Of a stretch of DNA of 64,000 bases, positions 48,501 through 63,500 are shown piece by piece (the stretch's first letter is position 1; each line of letters opens with the position of its first letter). The notes beneath the pieces were generated by a model, which had not been told where the DNA came from, searched no databases, and worked only from the letters and a program-made list of their open reading frames with translations. Origin of the DNA: Syngnathus acus (lineage: Eukaryota > Chordata > Actinopteri > Syngnathiformes > Syngnathidae); assembly GCF_901709675.1 (NCBI RefSeq), contig NC_051094.1, positions 12,270,501 to 12,334,500 on the forward strand, in the 5' to 3' direction. The position numbers were made by a program, and so were the translations under genes.

Positions 48501-51500
48501 TTCAAACAAATAATGTTATTGTGTATTCAAACACAAGGGAAACTAAAACCAAGAAGTCTGGTTGGTTTGAGTATAAAACATCAAAAGTGGCTTGTCTAAA
48601 TAATGGACTACTGTGTAGGAGCTGCGTGCTGTGCCCACTTGAGGTTGTACGAGAGAAGTTCTTGCTGTAGTTAGTGTATGTCTCTCCCTTCTGGCTACCG
48701 ACTTCCCACTCCAGTGCTCTGGCAATGACGCAATAAATGTCTGTACAGCCGACATTGATCTGCAGCTCAATAAGCTTGTTCGGGCTGTTCTGCAGCTACA
48801 ACCGTAACATTCAAACAAACAGTACATCGTCATTGGATGGGTTCAGGACTGATTAGGCAGAATTTATAGTTGTTCTCTATAAAACACTCCATTGCAGTTT
48901 CTCTCCATGACTACCACACCATGCATTTGGACGCACCCCTTTGATCCATCAATTATCTATGCCACTTGTCCTCTGGAGTACCGGATGAACTGAAGCCTAT
49001 CCCCCTTGCCTGTCAAAGGGTACATTTCAGCAATCAACCATTCACACTCACATTCACACCTAGAAGCAGTCTTCGATTAACTCAATATGCACATTTTTGG
49101 GATGTGGAAGGAAGCTGGAGTACCCATTCACCAATAGTTGACAAGAACCAACATCAATACTATTGATGTAAATTAGTTTCTTAGTCACAAGCCTATTGAA
49201 TTGAATCAGAAAAAACAACAATAAATCCCAAATAATTAAATTGCTTAAGAGACAACATAGAAACAGTATTTTCATCCAAAACTTTCAAAACTGTAAATTA
49301 TAAAGTGTTTTATAGCCATTGTCTTCCAAGAAGAGGTGTTTGTGAGGAGTCATTTAATCAAAGAGAAAGGCCATAAAAGTTTACCTGACTTTGCAGAATC
49401 AAAGAATTATAGCAGAGGACACACCGAATGAGGGTACATGTTTTGTGGCACATCTGAAAGAGCTTTACCTGTTTTATGAGCATGTATGTCTCCGACATGA
49501 TCTTTTCAATGCGACCAAGGTCATAGGTCATAACTTTCTGGCCTTGTTGCCACACTCTGTATGCATCAAGTAGTAGGGTTTTTCCCGACTCAACATCCTC
49601 TAAAAGTTTCCTTTTTCTGCTGGGTCTTCGTGGTAAACCTTGATCGGTGCTGCTAGCTGCCAAAGTGACCTTGCCGGCCAAAGACTGGAGCTGCAGCTGC
49701 CTGGAGCTAATACTCAGCTCCTCCAGAGACAGCTCTGATGTCCGGCTGTTGTCAGTCACTTTTTGCTGGGGCTCTATTACACCCAGAGAGATCTGTGCCT
49801 CTGTTTCCCTGTCTTGAGTATCTGTGGTTGATGATGGTCTCCTCCAATAGCCAGATTCCAAATCCATTGGCTCCTCTGGCCCTGTTCTGTAGCACTCACT
49901 CCCAGCAGGTTCCACCTTTCCAGGTTGATTCTCGACTTGGCCACTTTTATCCGCAGCTGGTGGAGGAATTTGTGGTAGGGAGGCTTCCTTACGTCCTGCA
50001 TCAGTGGTACAAGTCCCCTCTGTGAGCACCGGCTTCTTGGGCAGCGCATTTTTGCTGTCCTCTGAACTTGGCCTGCTGGATGCGGCCGTCGTGGTCATCT
50101 CCCCCATGGAGGGGGTCGCTGCTTTGGGAAGCTGCACCTGAAATACAAACGAACAACCAGTTACAAGCAGCAAAGGGGAAGTACACGTGATGTGTTCTTT
50201 CTTACCCCACTGAGACGGTTCAGATTGTCCTCCAGGACTTTTACATTGAGGAAAAAAGCTCTCTTGGCCAAAACCTGGCGATCAACATCACGTAAATATT
50301 TTCTTGATGGATTCAAGGAAGAAAGAAGGAAGTGGGTTGGGAAGTAGAGAAGACATAAGAAATGCACTGTGAATAAAGTCTAGAACAAACAGTAGCGCTG
50401 CAGGAAATTGGCCCTTACTTTCCCTGATCAGGGGTTCTCTGCAGCATGAAAGACACTTTCAGCAAGGTGTCGTGATCTTTAAGCTGTGATAGCACCTCCA
50501 GCAAGAGGACAATGGATCGGTTCATATGAGATGCAAAACTTCCTGGGCGATCAATCTCATCTACTGGAATACGCCAGATGCCCTGCGGGTGGAAAGGAAA
50601 TTGAAACTCGGAGCAGAAAAAGCAGTCATTTGCAACTGTGCTACAAATAACAATTGCTTCGTATGACCAACTGCAGCTTTATTTAAAAACACAGTAGGCA
50701 TAAACGAGAAACAAAATGGTGTTTAGAGGTAGAGTCCTGGATGTAACTGGTGGCTTTGCTACTGGAGATGTAAGAAAATCAATAGACTTAGGGGGGTTTC
50801 CAAGCGCAAGGAATCAATTAGCAAGGAGAATATTTGGAAGGAAAGACTCAACAGAGCAGAAAGTAATAGAATTAAGTGCGAGTGAAAAACATGGCATTCA
50901 AAGACGCACTAATGAGGAATGGAAAGGCTGCAGGGGAGATCTTGCAGACAGCCTGGACATGTAGGAGGTGGGAGGGAGGCACAGAGAGGGTGTTCTCTGG
51001 GCACACATGATAGGAAGCCTCATTAGTTCTCAGTTGTGGCCAAGCAGTGCAACACGGCCACAGAACGGCGGCCAACAACCATAAGCTATTCTCTGCAGAA
51101 GGCGTGACGTTTCCCTTGATGGACCAATCCACCTTTTCAGTAAGCATGTGTTGGCTTGGCAGGCAAAATGGGCCGACATCTATCTCCCCTCGATTTTTTT
51201 TTTAATCAATGCAAGTGCAGATGGTAGCCTAGGTTAGTCAGAAAGCACACTGTGCCTATTCTGGTATCTGAAAATGTGTGCGAGACAAAACAAAGATGAT
51301 CATATCAGTCAGGATGGAACACGACAAATGAGATGGAGCACTTGGGAGCCTGGTGGTCTTCTGAAACACACAGCTCCAGATGGTCAGATGGCATTTTCCA
51401 AGACTCTAGAGGGAAATGAAGCACGTGAAAGAAGCTCGACAAGGGAAACCTATCAAACGATTCTACATATCCAATGACAAACTTCCCACCTACTGACAAA

Positions 51501-54500
51501 CTAACAAAGCCACCACCAAAAATGCACAGAGCGGTATCGATTTTTTGACCGTTATCATTTGTAGCAGCTGCCTTGTAGGTTTTAATTTAATGCCTAATTT
51601 ATTCTTCACAAATTATTTTGCACATCGACTCTTAAAATACAGTCTAGTTGAATCTTTGGTACCAACATTAGCCAAATTACTCCATGTAGCCTTACATGAG
51701 AAAGTAAGACGGTTTTCCCTGCTCAGTTTACAAGTACGCAAGGTGAGTATGCGAAGGAGGCAGCATCTCTAATGGACGAGGATTGTTCAGAGAACTTTCA
51801 AACCATCACTGACACAAATCTGTTTCGGTGAACGCAAAGCCATGGCTTTACACAGATTATTCTGTAGCACAACAGCTAAAGCAGATTTGTAAGACTAAAA
51901 TGATTCCAAGCATTTTTTTTTCAGGAGAAAATATAAACAGTGTTGTGGTCAATATCCCACACAACAATGATGCAGACAGAAGAAGAACTATATACGCATA
52001 GTGTGTCAAAAATGTTAAGAAAAGTATAGATTAAAAGCAGCAGCACTGATAGTTCATTGTCTGTGCGTGATAAAAATGAGAAGTGGAGCAAGCTGCCCTC
52101 AAGCTTTGCGAATGCGAGTCAAATCCAACACATGTACTTTCACAGAGAAACTTTCCAGATCTTGTAACACCTTAATGGAGACAGGTCTCAACATGAAAAT
52201 CATAATAGCAAAGCCTCAAAATATTCCCTGGTACAAGAAAAAAAGTTGGTTTGTCATGTGACTCATAGCAACCAGTGGCAATTGCTGCAGTTAAGCAATC
52301 ACGACATAAGCATTCCGCCAGCCATCTATGTGTAACTTGAGGAAGGAACTAGGGTATGTTTTTAAACCAAGCTAGCTGTCAATGCTACAAACAATTGGCA
52401 GGTGCAGGGTACCATTAGTCATCTTGATCCGCACCTAATGGAATCAATCAAAAGTCTCACAAACACCACAACTAACACACTGTGTTTCCAAAAGTCGGGC
52501 AGAAAGCAACATACCATCACCAAAGAAGGCTATTCCCCGTTTCCTACGCTGGTATTTTTCGGAAGGATTCTTGCAGGGGGTAGCAGCGACGGCATCCCTG
52601 GCAGCACCTCCACCCTAACAGAAGCTCATGCTCAGAGAGCAAGGGGTGGGCTGCATTTGGGTGCGAGGGCAGCGAGAGCCGCAAAAGGAAGAAAAGCAGG
52701 AAGCTCAGCTGCACACAGCAGAACCGGAACGGAAGAAGAGCGGTAGAATGGTAGCTGCCTTGGCAGGAGAAGAGCCAGCAGTGAAGTCAAGGCCTATGAG
52801 CTCAGGACACCGCTGACAGACCAGTAGACTCATCCCTCTCCTGCCATCTCAAAACAAAAACACCCACGCACTCCATCTCCACTCTCCCCTGACCCCAGCT
52901 TGCTGGAGTTCTCCCCCCCCTCCTCCTTCTGTGCTTTCTCTTGCACTATACAGAGTGTTCAGCCAGCCCTTGTAGGTCTGTGCCAGCCAATCACAGATGA
53001 GCAGCGAAAAGTCCCGCCTATTAATGCACACCCACACAAACAGAGGAGCGAGAGAGTAATGAGGAAGCTGAACAAGAGCAACACAGAGAGGAGATGAGTG
53101 GAGCATATAACAGTCAGGGGGAGGGGAAGAACATGATCATGCTGAAGTCAGAGCAACAGGAAAAGAACATGAGAACATAAACTGGCTGAAAAAGGAATTG
53201 AGTACTACAGCCCCAATGCATAAGTATACACTGCAAAGATTGGCACACCATGAAAGGGAAAGAACAGGTTTCTAGAAACAAAATCCTTATTAACCAAGTG
53301 CAACAAAACAAAGATGCCTGAAGAATTCACAGCATATATCATATTTTCACAGCCAAGAGCCCTCACCTGCTTCCTTTCAACACTGGCTGTGTCTCTCCTG
53401 ATGGCCACCATAAACATACTACACATGCATAACCTTGTTTATCCTGTTTCCTGTGCTGAGCTGAGAGGGAAAAGGTGCTGCAAAATGTCAAGCTGAACCC
53501 AAGAAAGCCACGAGAGACAGCGGAATCCCTACGGACAGTGAGGGCTTTCCCGTCAATGTGCAAATCAAAACATTTGAAAAATGTTTTCACCGTCCGCTGC
53601 CTTAAGAACGAGAACAAGGTTCTCCCGAGTGGAGCTCCACCTACAAACACCACACTGCACAACTGAACGTACAAAAATGTTTGAGTCATACGTCAAATTG
53701 AGGGAAGTATTTCAAGAGTAACTGCTACGTGGAACATTGTCATAATATTTTTTTCAGTAAAGTTGAAGTGAAGCTGTCATAATCCAAAACCTGCACAAAG
53801 TAGATGCTATCAGAATGACATTGTGTTCAAAATGAGGGTGGAAAGACACACTTTATTTGGCATTTCATAGAGAGTAAATGCTTGTGTGGGTGGACTATGC
53901 AAACAATGTGTGTGTGTGTGCGTGTGTGTGTGTGTGTGTGTGCGTGCGTGTGCGTGCATGTGCATGCAAAGCAATCATAGCATTGGGAACTCAACAGTCA
54001 TGCCACCTCATGTTGATGACGTCATGTGTTATGCACCATGTTGAGTTTGTAAATTTGTGCATTACCTTGATTTCTGTCACCACAGAGAAGATGAAGAAAA
54101 AAATTATATTCTTAAAATCGGACACGTAAGGACTTGTCTGGCCGTCAGTAAACTTGACAGGCCATCCTGACTTCAGTTAAGATGTAAGAGAAGTTAGACG
54201 CTCCACAATGTTGACTTCCATTTTAACAAAGCAAAAAGCCAGTGCTCTGGAATGGGTTTTAAAATGAACTAAGGTTGCAATTTACAATTACTTTGATAAT
54301 CGATTAATCTGTCGATTTTTTTGTCGACTAATGCATGAATTGAAAAATATTTTAATCTCCTACAGTTATTCAAAAACATGTTATTATTTCAAATTGACAT
54401 ATTAATCATGTTTCAGTTACTGGTATGGTTTGTAACATGTCAGAAAATAGCCAAAAATATTGGCCATTTTTTTCTAAACTAAAAGAAAATATTTTTCTTT

Positions 54501-57500
54501 TGCTTCAACACAAAGATAATCAGTCTGCTTTCATAATAAATTGGATATCATTTACTGTTGAGTTACCGGAAATTCCGAGCATTTGGACATTTTTAAATAA
54601 AAAAATGATTAATCAATTATCAAAAATAATCAGACTTATTTGATAATGGATTTGTTGCAAATTAATCGATTTTTATTGCACCTTTAATCCCAACATGCTT
54701 CAAGATAAAGGTGAGGTTACTCATACCTGCTCAATTTGGTGACTCATGAAAACATATTTGCAAGGTTGTCTTATTATAGTGCTTGGTTTGAAATATTACA
54801 CAGTAAAGCTGTGACAGTTGTCATATCGAGATAAACAGGTCTGCTTCCAAAAGGAGCTCTGCTAGAATCCAATGGGAGCTACTAGCTCGCTGTAGAGCTC
54901 CTGTTCAGCCGTGGCACATTATCGCTTCTGCAACCTGTTACCAGGAAATTACATCGACATGGCATACTACAATGTCCAAGATGATATCAACCGCCGAAAA
55001 ACGTAGCAACAACTGATGTGTATTAGACACATACTTATAAGCTTAATTTCTGAGAAAGCGAAAAAAAATCAAAGCCAACACAAGCCTTGTGAAGACATTC
55101 ACCAATCACCTACTGAGAAATTCCATTTATGGAGCTGCTTATGATTTGTTTTCACGCCAGATTTCTGAGCAGCCAGTTGAATTGTGAGGCAAGGGTGTAG
55201 AAAAGGGTAACCCCAATGATATGTCAATACTGTACTACTCACAGTAAACACACGAGCACATCATTAGCAACAAATCGCCAGAACCCACATCAGTGTTTCA
55301 CGAGCATGTCCCTTGAGATTGCGACTTAGCTGCCAACACGAGTGAAGCTGCTACTGCGTTATACACACACCAATACAAGAGCTGCACAAAATATATATCA
55401 AATATATATTTGACTTAACATTAAGATAACTACAATGGTGCTCAGTCTGCCTGCCTGGTTTGATTAAATAAAAATAAATTCGCTAAATAAAGTACTGAAA
55501 TATAAAAAAAAAAACATGTCTAATGAAGATTCAATGCGGTTACATTACCTGCCGTTTATAAAGATGGAGCTGAAATATAAGAAAACATGTCTAATGAAGA
55601 TTCAATGCAATTACATTGCATGGCATTTAGAAAGATGAGTGTTAAATGATTCACTGATACCTGGCATCTACAAACATCGAATAAGAAATGTGAGGCAATG
55701 ATACGACATGGGAAAGACAACATAAAAGGAACTGTGAACTGAACTTACATTGAACAGGTTTGTCTTGTTTCTTTCACAGAAGAGTCCTTGTGCAGGCATG
55801 TGCTTCTGTTGTTGCCATGGGACACTGCTTCCTAGCAACACATCTCGGGCCCACTGTAGGTTCTGTGGTAATAAATAAATAAATAAAAACCACATCTACA
55901 TTTTAACATGCACAACATATCACCATGCGAATTGCCTTTCATTACTACAACGTACTGATGTAATGCATAAACAGTTCGTTTGCTTGCTTTGGATGTTGTG
56001 TGAACATCTGCTAAAATCGAAATGCTGCTCACTTACAATCAACAAAGCCAACATCATTTTCCACAACCTTGAAAAAAAACCCTAATATGCAGAGTGCTAT
56101 GAAAAGGTAAGGTAAACTGTTTTAAAACATAACAACACTTGAAAAACCATGATTAGTAGAGATAATAGCCTCCATTACAATGGATCAGAGAACTGAGACA
56201 ATGATGCCCCCATACAGTACAGCTGTCTGTGCCAAACTGGCTGAAAAAGCATGGTTCTCAACCCACGCATACCTCTACCCACAGAGCTTTGGAGCGCACA
56301 GAGCCGTCTTCTGCAACTAATGTGCAACGAATAAGGTCTAATGCAAACAAGAGAGGTGGAGGGGAAAATGAGGCAGTGACTGGAGCTGATATGGTAACTA
56401 ATTCTATGGCTAGCACCGTAATTGCTAGGAGCAGCCAGGTCTCACCTGACATAGAAAGTGTTAGAAGTACTGATTACCTGTAGATAGGTATGGCTCAAGT
56501 TAAATGGCATATTGTGCTAGTAGCACACAATGAGCCACCGTGTCATTAGTGAACACGAGTTAACAAGGTGAACTGACCTGGTGGGTTTTGCTGTTGGTGT
56601 AAAAGAAAGCCAGGCGGTAGAGGCTCTTATAGTGTTGAGGAAACCGCCCAAGGCAGAGGAAAAGAGAGCGGACGCACATTTCCACCAGCATTTTTTTCTG
56701 GTCAGCAGGTTCTGCAGGCAGGGCCTTGGGTACCTCCATCACCTCAGCAGGAGGCTCTGGCTTCCTTTTGCCTTCGTTGGCTGGGGTTTGAGGAGCAGGT
56801 TGTTGAGAGGAGGCTGCTTTCGGCAGAGTGGTTGGTCCAAGAACGGGCGGAAGGCAAAGGTCTGCAGAGATTTTGGGAGTTGGAGCCTCAGGGAGGGTCA
56901 CCACCACCATTTCCACAATTTCCTCAACCAGATTTTCTTCTGTCTGGGACACAGTCTGATGTCCATGTGACACTAAAGTTGGACGTACAACTATTCAAAA
57001 GATAAAAAATGTGTGGTCAAAAGGAGCAATACGATACAATACAGTTCAAATTATGTTATGCCATTTCTTTCAGGCTACAAATATTGTAGTCACTTTGAGT
57101 CAATGGTCTACCTGTGTCCTCGGAAGCAGGCTGTCCTTCCTTCACAGGAGTTGTGCTCTCTGATGACGAAGAACTGACTTTACCGCAGGCAGGTTTTTGG
57201 CTACTGTCTTGCGAGCTGGTGGGATCTGTGAAAGCATCCTGAGTGGAGTTGGAGTCAGAAAGCATCACCACCTCGCTGTCCTGACTCCGTTCTGCCAAAA
57301 CAAGTATCAACACAAATCATTTAACCGGCTGAATGGAGAAACATGCAAAAGTTAATTTCTTTTTTATCTTAAGTTCAAGTGTACTACACTGTATATTGTT
57401 TCAAGATATTGATGACCTAAATTCCAAAGTGAGTCTCAGACTTTAAGTAAACATAATAAAAATAGTTTCTAACACAAAGAGGGTTGGGTAGGATGGTCAG

Positions 57501-60500
57501 GGTCGAATAGTTTTGAAAGAAAACCAAAACTACTATGTCAGAGTCGCTCTAAATTGTTATTAGAGATATGGAGAATCATTGGCAGAGAACTGTATATAAC
57601 CAAATGAGGAGTTGAGGATAACACACACGGGAATTTGCAAAAGATAACATCCTATGGCACTGTAGGTGAGTAACTGAAGTTAGAACTGTACAAATGGGTG
57701 CCTCTGTTAAGAATGCACTTCATCACAGAGCTGCTTTCTGACGGAAGACATAGCCTCTGAGAGAGTTTGGTGGGTTTGAAGAGCAGTACCATTCAGGGAA
57801 GCCAGCCACATTGAAGACCTGGGCAAGCAGTAATCATGGTCAAACTCTGATGAGGCTGTTGAAGATATGGGGAGCTGGTTTTACAACAATATCAAGCAGA
57901 ACTGTACCTCTGAATGCATTTTATACATTACATTTAAAATGCAGACTGGTTAAGAAATAATACATTTTTGACAAAAATGGGGGCATGAAAGCCATTCCCC
58001 TTTGTAGAACCCAATTCAGACAAACGAATTCTTTCAATCTCATTCCATCAAAGACCTTCTCAGACAATAGTTTCTCCAATAGACAATAGTTAACTTTACC
58101 TTTTGCCTTGTAACCTGAATCTAAATGGTCAATATTTTGAAGTGGTCTCACTATTAATAGGACATCAAAAATAAAGGTAAGATTGTCTATCATTGCGTTA
58201 ATGAAAAATTGAGAGAAAATGACTGCAGAAAAACAAACAACAATCTTTACGCTTTCTGGATGTCTGAACCAGGTCCTACAGACGTCTTGCCGGAATGTGC
58301 TTGAAGCAGAAAGATTGGCTGACACGTGCATATAGTGCCACATTTCCATAACTTGGGTTTCAGTTCTTTGCCAATAACAGACCACCCACTGCTTTCTGAC
58401 TTTGCTCATTTGCACTAATTGGATAAAGTTTCCAAATTTGTCCCATTAGTGCGATGAAGATATGAATCACACAGGACAAGGCATCTCCAGGGTTTTTAGT
58501 CAAGTTAAGCCCACACTAAACATGAACAAAATACAACTATGTGAAGCACCAGACAAAGGTGAATTGTGTTAAAGATCTGAGTTTACCCAATACCAAATAA
58601 AGACAGTGACCTCAGTGGAACTACATGCATATAAATGGCAAAGCAGGTGGTAAAAGCGAGCAGGCAAAAGGAGGTAGCAGGCAGGTAGGTCGGGAGGAAG
58701 GAAAAAAATCTGGAAAAGGGGACAAAACTGGCAACATGGGCAATATGGCTGAATTTATAAGCATATTCAAGGCTCACGTGGAAAATGGAAAGGAAAGGCT
58801 GTGTGGAAAGGCATCTTTTTTAATAATAGGTTTTCCTTGTGGACAAGGTCTTTTCAGACTGAAACATTTGAGACAAAATTCATATAGAAGTATAAAAATG
58901 TCTATGCACTATAATATTCGGATGGCATAATGTCTACAAATATTTACAATGCACCTATAATATCTTAAAGTGAAGCTCTGCTGAGCTTGTCAAGTGTATT
59001 ATTTTAGTACACAAAAATACATAGACTCACACTATATTATAGAAAGTGAAGGGGCTGGAAAGACATTCCACAAGGTTTTGGACCATGGCAACCTTTGTCC
59101 AATCAACCAGATCATTTGCGAGGTCAGAGAATGTTAATGTCGAAGAAGAAAAGCCCCTTCCCAAAACAAAAGCCAGAAGAAATGTAGTGCCCAACTCCCA
59201 CTCAAATGATTGATAAGATTAAAGGAGTCAAAGCTGGAATGCTTTCTATGTGTCTGTACGAGTAAAATATAATTAATATTGCATTTGCAGATTAAGAATG
59301 AAACCGAATAATTTATCGATGAAAGAAGTGTTTGGGTGAAATCATTATCAGCTGCACATCAGAAGTGAAGACAAGACTCTAGCAGCGCGCTGATACAGCA
59401 GGTGATTGAATTGTGCCAGCTGGCAAATTGTTGAGTGATGGATTAATCATTTGATCTTGTGTCCCCTTGTACACGATGGAGAACATGTTGCGGTCATCAG
59501 TGGAAGTGTATATGTAGCAAGGAGTAAACTTCTTGATGTGAAAGGGATCCAGATCAGCTCACAACTCAAGTGTTTTTAGTACTAATGACGTTGTTTAAAC
59601 TGAAATTAGTTACCATATTAGGAGAAGAAAACTGACTAACTGCTCAGGAAAGTTAAAAGGACAAAGCTGAGACAAGCCACACACATGCATGCGCACATTC
59701 CGGCCAGTGTCCCCTCGCAAATCTCAATCTACCGTTGTTTTGGAAATGCAATCTAGCAAGTCGACTGTAGCCATATTGCCCATTTCACCGCATCCCAATC
59801 ATCCAGTGCAAAGGGTCCACTGCAACTCAAACCAAGGCCACACAACATGGTGATTATCAATCTGAGCACCCCTCAGTGAACTTCAGTGGCCCCAGTGCAA
59901 AAAGGGCAAAGGGCCCAAGCCCAGAGACAGTGCCTAGGACTGAGACTGTACCATCAGCCTGCTGTTCCTCATGCCGCTGCTGCTGCCACTGCTGCCGTCG
60001 GAGAGTTTTGCGTTTGGCGTAATCGTGGTCAAACGGCGTGGCCACGTAGAGAGGGGATGTCACACCTGGAGTGGCAACTGACGGAAGGGAGGAACCGAGG
60101 ATGTTGCCTATGCCTACCGAAGAACTATTAAAGTCTTCATCCATCACAGTAGATTTCTCCCTGAAACGATTAAGGAAACATTATTTTTACAATGATAGAT
60201 TCGGTTCCATCATCCTGTTGGGTGGCCGACTGTCAAGACGCTTACTCACTTTTCATTAGATCTGGGGATGCTGGGTACACTCTTCTCTTCCCCTATGGCA
60301 AATGGCCCTGTCGCGGCCTCAACTAGCAAACTAAACAAGACTTCATGGTCCAGCCTGGGTTCATTAGCCTCCAGGAGCTTTAAGATGGTGGCGCTGAGGC
60401 GGAAGTGCAACTGGTAGAAAAATAGTTAACGATGCCTTTTAACGGGAATGCTTTCAAAACCCAAAATTGAGTGCCTCATAATTTAGACCTACTGAATCCA

Positions 60501-63500
60501 GCACTCAAGCTGGAACGTCAGTATACTGTTTGAGAGTGATTTACCTCTAGGGCTTCCATAGCCAGGTCAGGTGGATTGTGATAGTGGATTTTACGAGGAT
60601 ACCTGGCAGCCTCTTCATGCAGAAAGTGTGCTGCCTTCAAATGCAAACAGATGACACTCAACAAAGAGCAATTGGGTAGCATAAAAGAGCAGGTGAAATA
60701 ACAAGAAGGGTTCTGGTATGGAAGAATTCACTATTCTTGCTTAGCAAGCCACCCAGTCACTCCACAATCTGCTTCTGAACTCCATGACATAGTGTTTGAA
60801 ATTTCAAAGTTCACCTGCCTCCAAGAATTTCATCATAACAGCGCTATGACTAATGCTGTATGTTTTGTACCTCTTGGGACACTCACACAATAAGAACATC
60901 TTCTGAGGGGGGGGGGGAAAGAGTAATCTTTGTTTCTGTAGGTGGGTTATGAAACGAGCAATCTCCCGAAGAGTGAAGCCTATTTTATTAGAATCATTAA
61001 AACATTTACTTTCATCACATTTACCTAGTTTTCTGATTATACAAGATCAGTATTAATGTTATACAATTATTATACAATAGTGACTAACAGGCACCCGCTG
61101 ACCTGGCCCCGTCCCTAGCAAATTGCAAACGTCAGTGACTCGTTAATGGTTTTTTTTTTTTTTTAAATCCACGAATATGCGAATCCATATTCAAAAGTCC
61201 TTGGATACGAGAGGACAAAGAGTGAGGTGTGCAGACCGGCTTACCTTTTTGTAAAGCTTCAGATATTCCACAGGTGTCTCTTTGCGTTTCTCGGCTATCT
61301 TGCCCAACATGTAGTGGATGAGCCACTCTTCTTCATCACTGTCCCCCTCACAACGGGAAGCTCCCTGGAAACTCTGAGATGCCGTCTCTAACATGGATTC
61401 TCTCCTTTCCTCCATCTGAATATAAAAACAGAGCAGAGGTTTAAGAGGTAAGTTCGCTCGTTACCACAGTTCTCGATACAAGGCGGAACCAAGTGTGTGA
61501 CATGTGACACCTCCATTGTAAATCGGTTTCACTGACAAGACCTTGTTAACATGCGGCTCACCTGTTTAACCACCTCTGACGGAAGCTCATCACGCCACTG
61601 CTTTAGCTGACGTGAAGCATAGGAGTGCAAAGAATAAGAAATGGTTCCATACTCGATCCAGAGCGACAGATTGGAGCGGTCTATCTCCAGGGCCCGCTTA
61701 AAGCAGTTAAGCACAGCCTGTGAATGTTTCCATATGGGTACATCACTTTTTAGCTCATTGGAGTTGAGTTTCTCCTGAATACGACTGGCCCGAGCTAAGG
61801 CCATTCCCGCCCAGGAATCAAACCTGCCCACATACACACATGAGCATCAGTACAAGCAAAGTTGAGGGGGGAAAAAAGCAGACCAAACAACAAAAGTTAT
61901 CACATTTGGTTTATAACATTTACTATAAAATCTTCAAATAATTAAAATTAGTGATTGAGAGTAGCTCAACTACCTACCTGTTCGGACACACACAGATGTC
62001 ATGCATGTAAAACTTTATGGCTTTGGACTGCTCCTTATTCTTGAAGTGATAATCAGCCAGCAAGTAGTATAACTCATTAATGATTGGAGGGGCTGGAGGA
62101 CTACCCTCAGGAAGGCTTGGGGTCTTAAAAAGAAACAAATTGAACAAATTGAGAGCTAACTAAATCTTCTAGAAAGTTTGAAATAAACCATAAACTCAGC
62201 GTGGGCTCACAAACCGACCTTTGTTGTCATGCCCTCAATGTAGGCTGCAACCTCATCCATGGTGAGGGTGGGAGTTTCACTTGGGGGGGCGATTCCTGCA
62301 AACCTCCTCAACAGATTAGCTAAATCTGCAGATACGGTGCTTGTTTTGTAGCTGTCAAACTCAGGCATTGATTTTGGTTTGAAATACTGGAACATGAAAA
62401 GGGCATCTCTCCACAGCAGCTCAACCTGCAACATAGTTATTAGGGACCAGATGAGTGTATTTGATATTATTAGAGGTATTTTATTACATTTGATGCTGGC
62501 AAAGCCCATTCAATGTATAGTAATGTAATAGGATTTGAAGGGAAAACTTCTTGAATAGGATATCAGCGCATCACCAAAATATATTCAAATGTGTCAAACA
62601 TATTGCTATAGCCACAGCACCACCCAGTGGCCAAGCACAAAAACTACCAAATTACAATTCTTAAAAGGATCCTGGACAAATGAACAAGTATGGCTTAAGG
62701 TAATAACTATCTTAGCTAGGAAAAGTGCCTAAAATCTGACAAATACTGTTATATTGATTTATTGCACTTTTACAGCAAAATCTTTGATCCATTGTGGCCA
62801 CTAATCATGAACCTGCAATGACAAATTCATGTGTTTCAATAGCAGTTTCATTTTGATAAATTCCGTGGCCCTGTAGATTTGCTTAGAGGAGCACAAAAAT
62901 TTGGTTAACTTCTAAGATAAGAATCTGACCTGTGGAGAGGAGTGGTCTTCAAGGAAGCGGGCCTTGCTCTTCTTACTAGGATAGGCATAGAGGCAGAAGA
63001 AGCACTGTTCCAAAGCCATCTCCAACTCCTCTTTGTAAGGATGACTAATATTGTTGGCAGCACCAGTTGTTGCAAACTCTTTTTCCAAAACTCCAACCTA
63101 AGGTAAATATCAAATTGCTGTCAAACAAACTCAATGTTATACATTCAATTTAATTCATGCAGAGTCTAGAGGAGCTGTTTGAAAGTATGCCCATGCTTAC
63201 GAAAAACTTGAGTAGTGAACCATCTGAACAGCAGCACATGGAACGACGTCCAAGATACTCATGAGCGGTGTTCAGAAGCATAAGGGAGGATGGCAGCATT
63301 GGAGTGTCTGAGTCATCTAAAAGTCATGTTAACAACCGTGATTCAGTGTAACAGCAAAGTAAACAAGGCACAAGCATGGAATGAGTCCACAAACCTTCCT
63401 CGTCCCCTACAGACATATGTTGTTGAAGCATAGCATTAAAAGCAGCTTCTTCGTGTTTGATGATGTGATACAAAATAATCCACGGCAGTACAGAAAAGAA

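Larger units (their letters stand above)
50583..55748. other. cabin1: Large cabin1 intron
   Basis: About 5.2 kb with no protein-like frame. It holds a GT-rich microsatellite (53907-53966), a probable DNA-transposon relic (54271-54684) and a 75-bp tandem duplication (55495-55641). Confidence 0.7.

Noticed and set aside
49358-49468. Extension of the large cabin1 exon past 49469 in the same frame
   Set aside because: A clear GT donor after the IKQ codons joins in frame to the next exon, whose sequence continues the cabin1 family match ([15 protein letters not shown]); the extension has no similarity.
57921-58415. 164-codon minus-strand frame in a cabin1 intron
   Set aside because: No domain likeness, and the flanking cabin1 exons join in frame without it; probably a chance frame.
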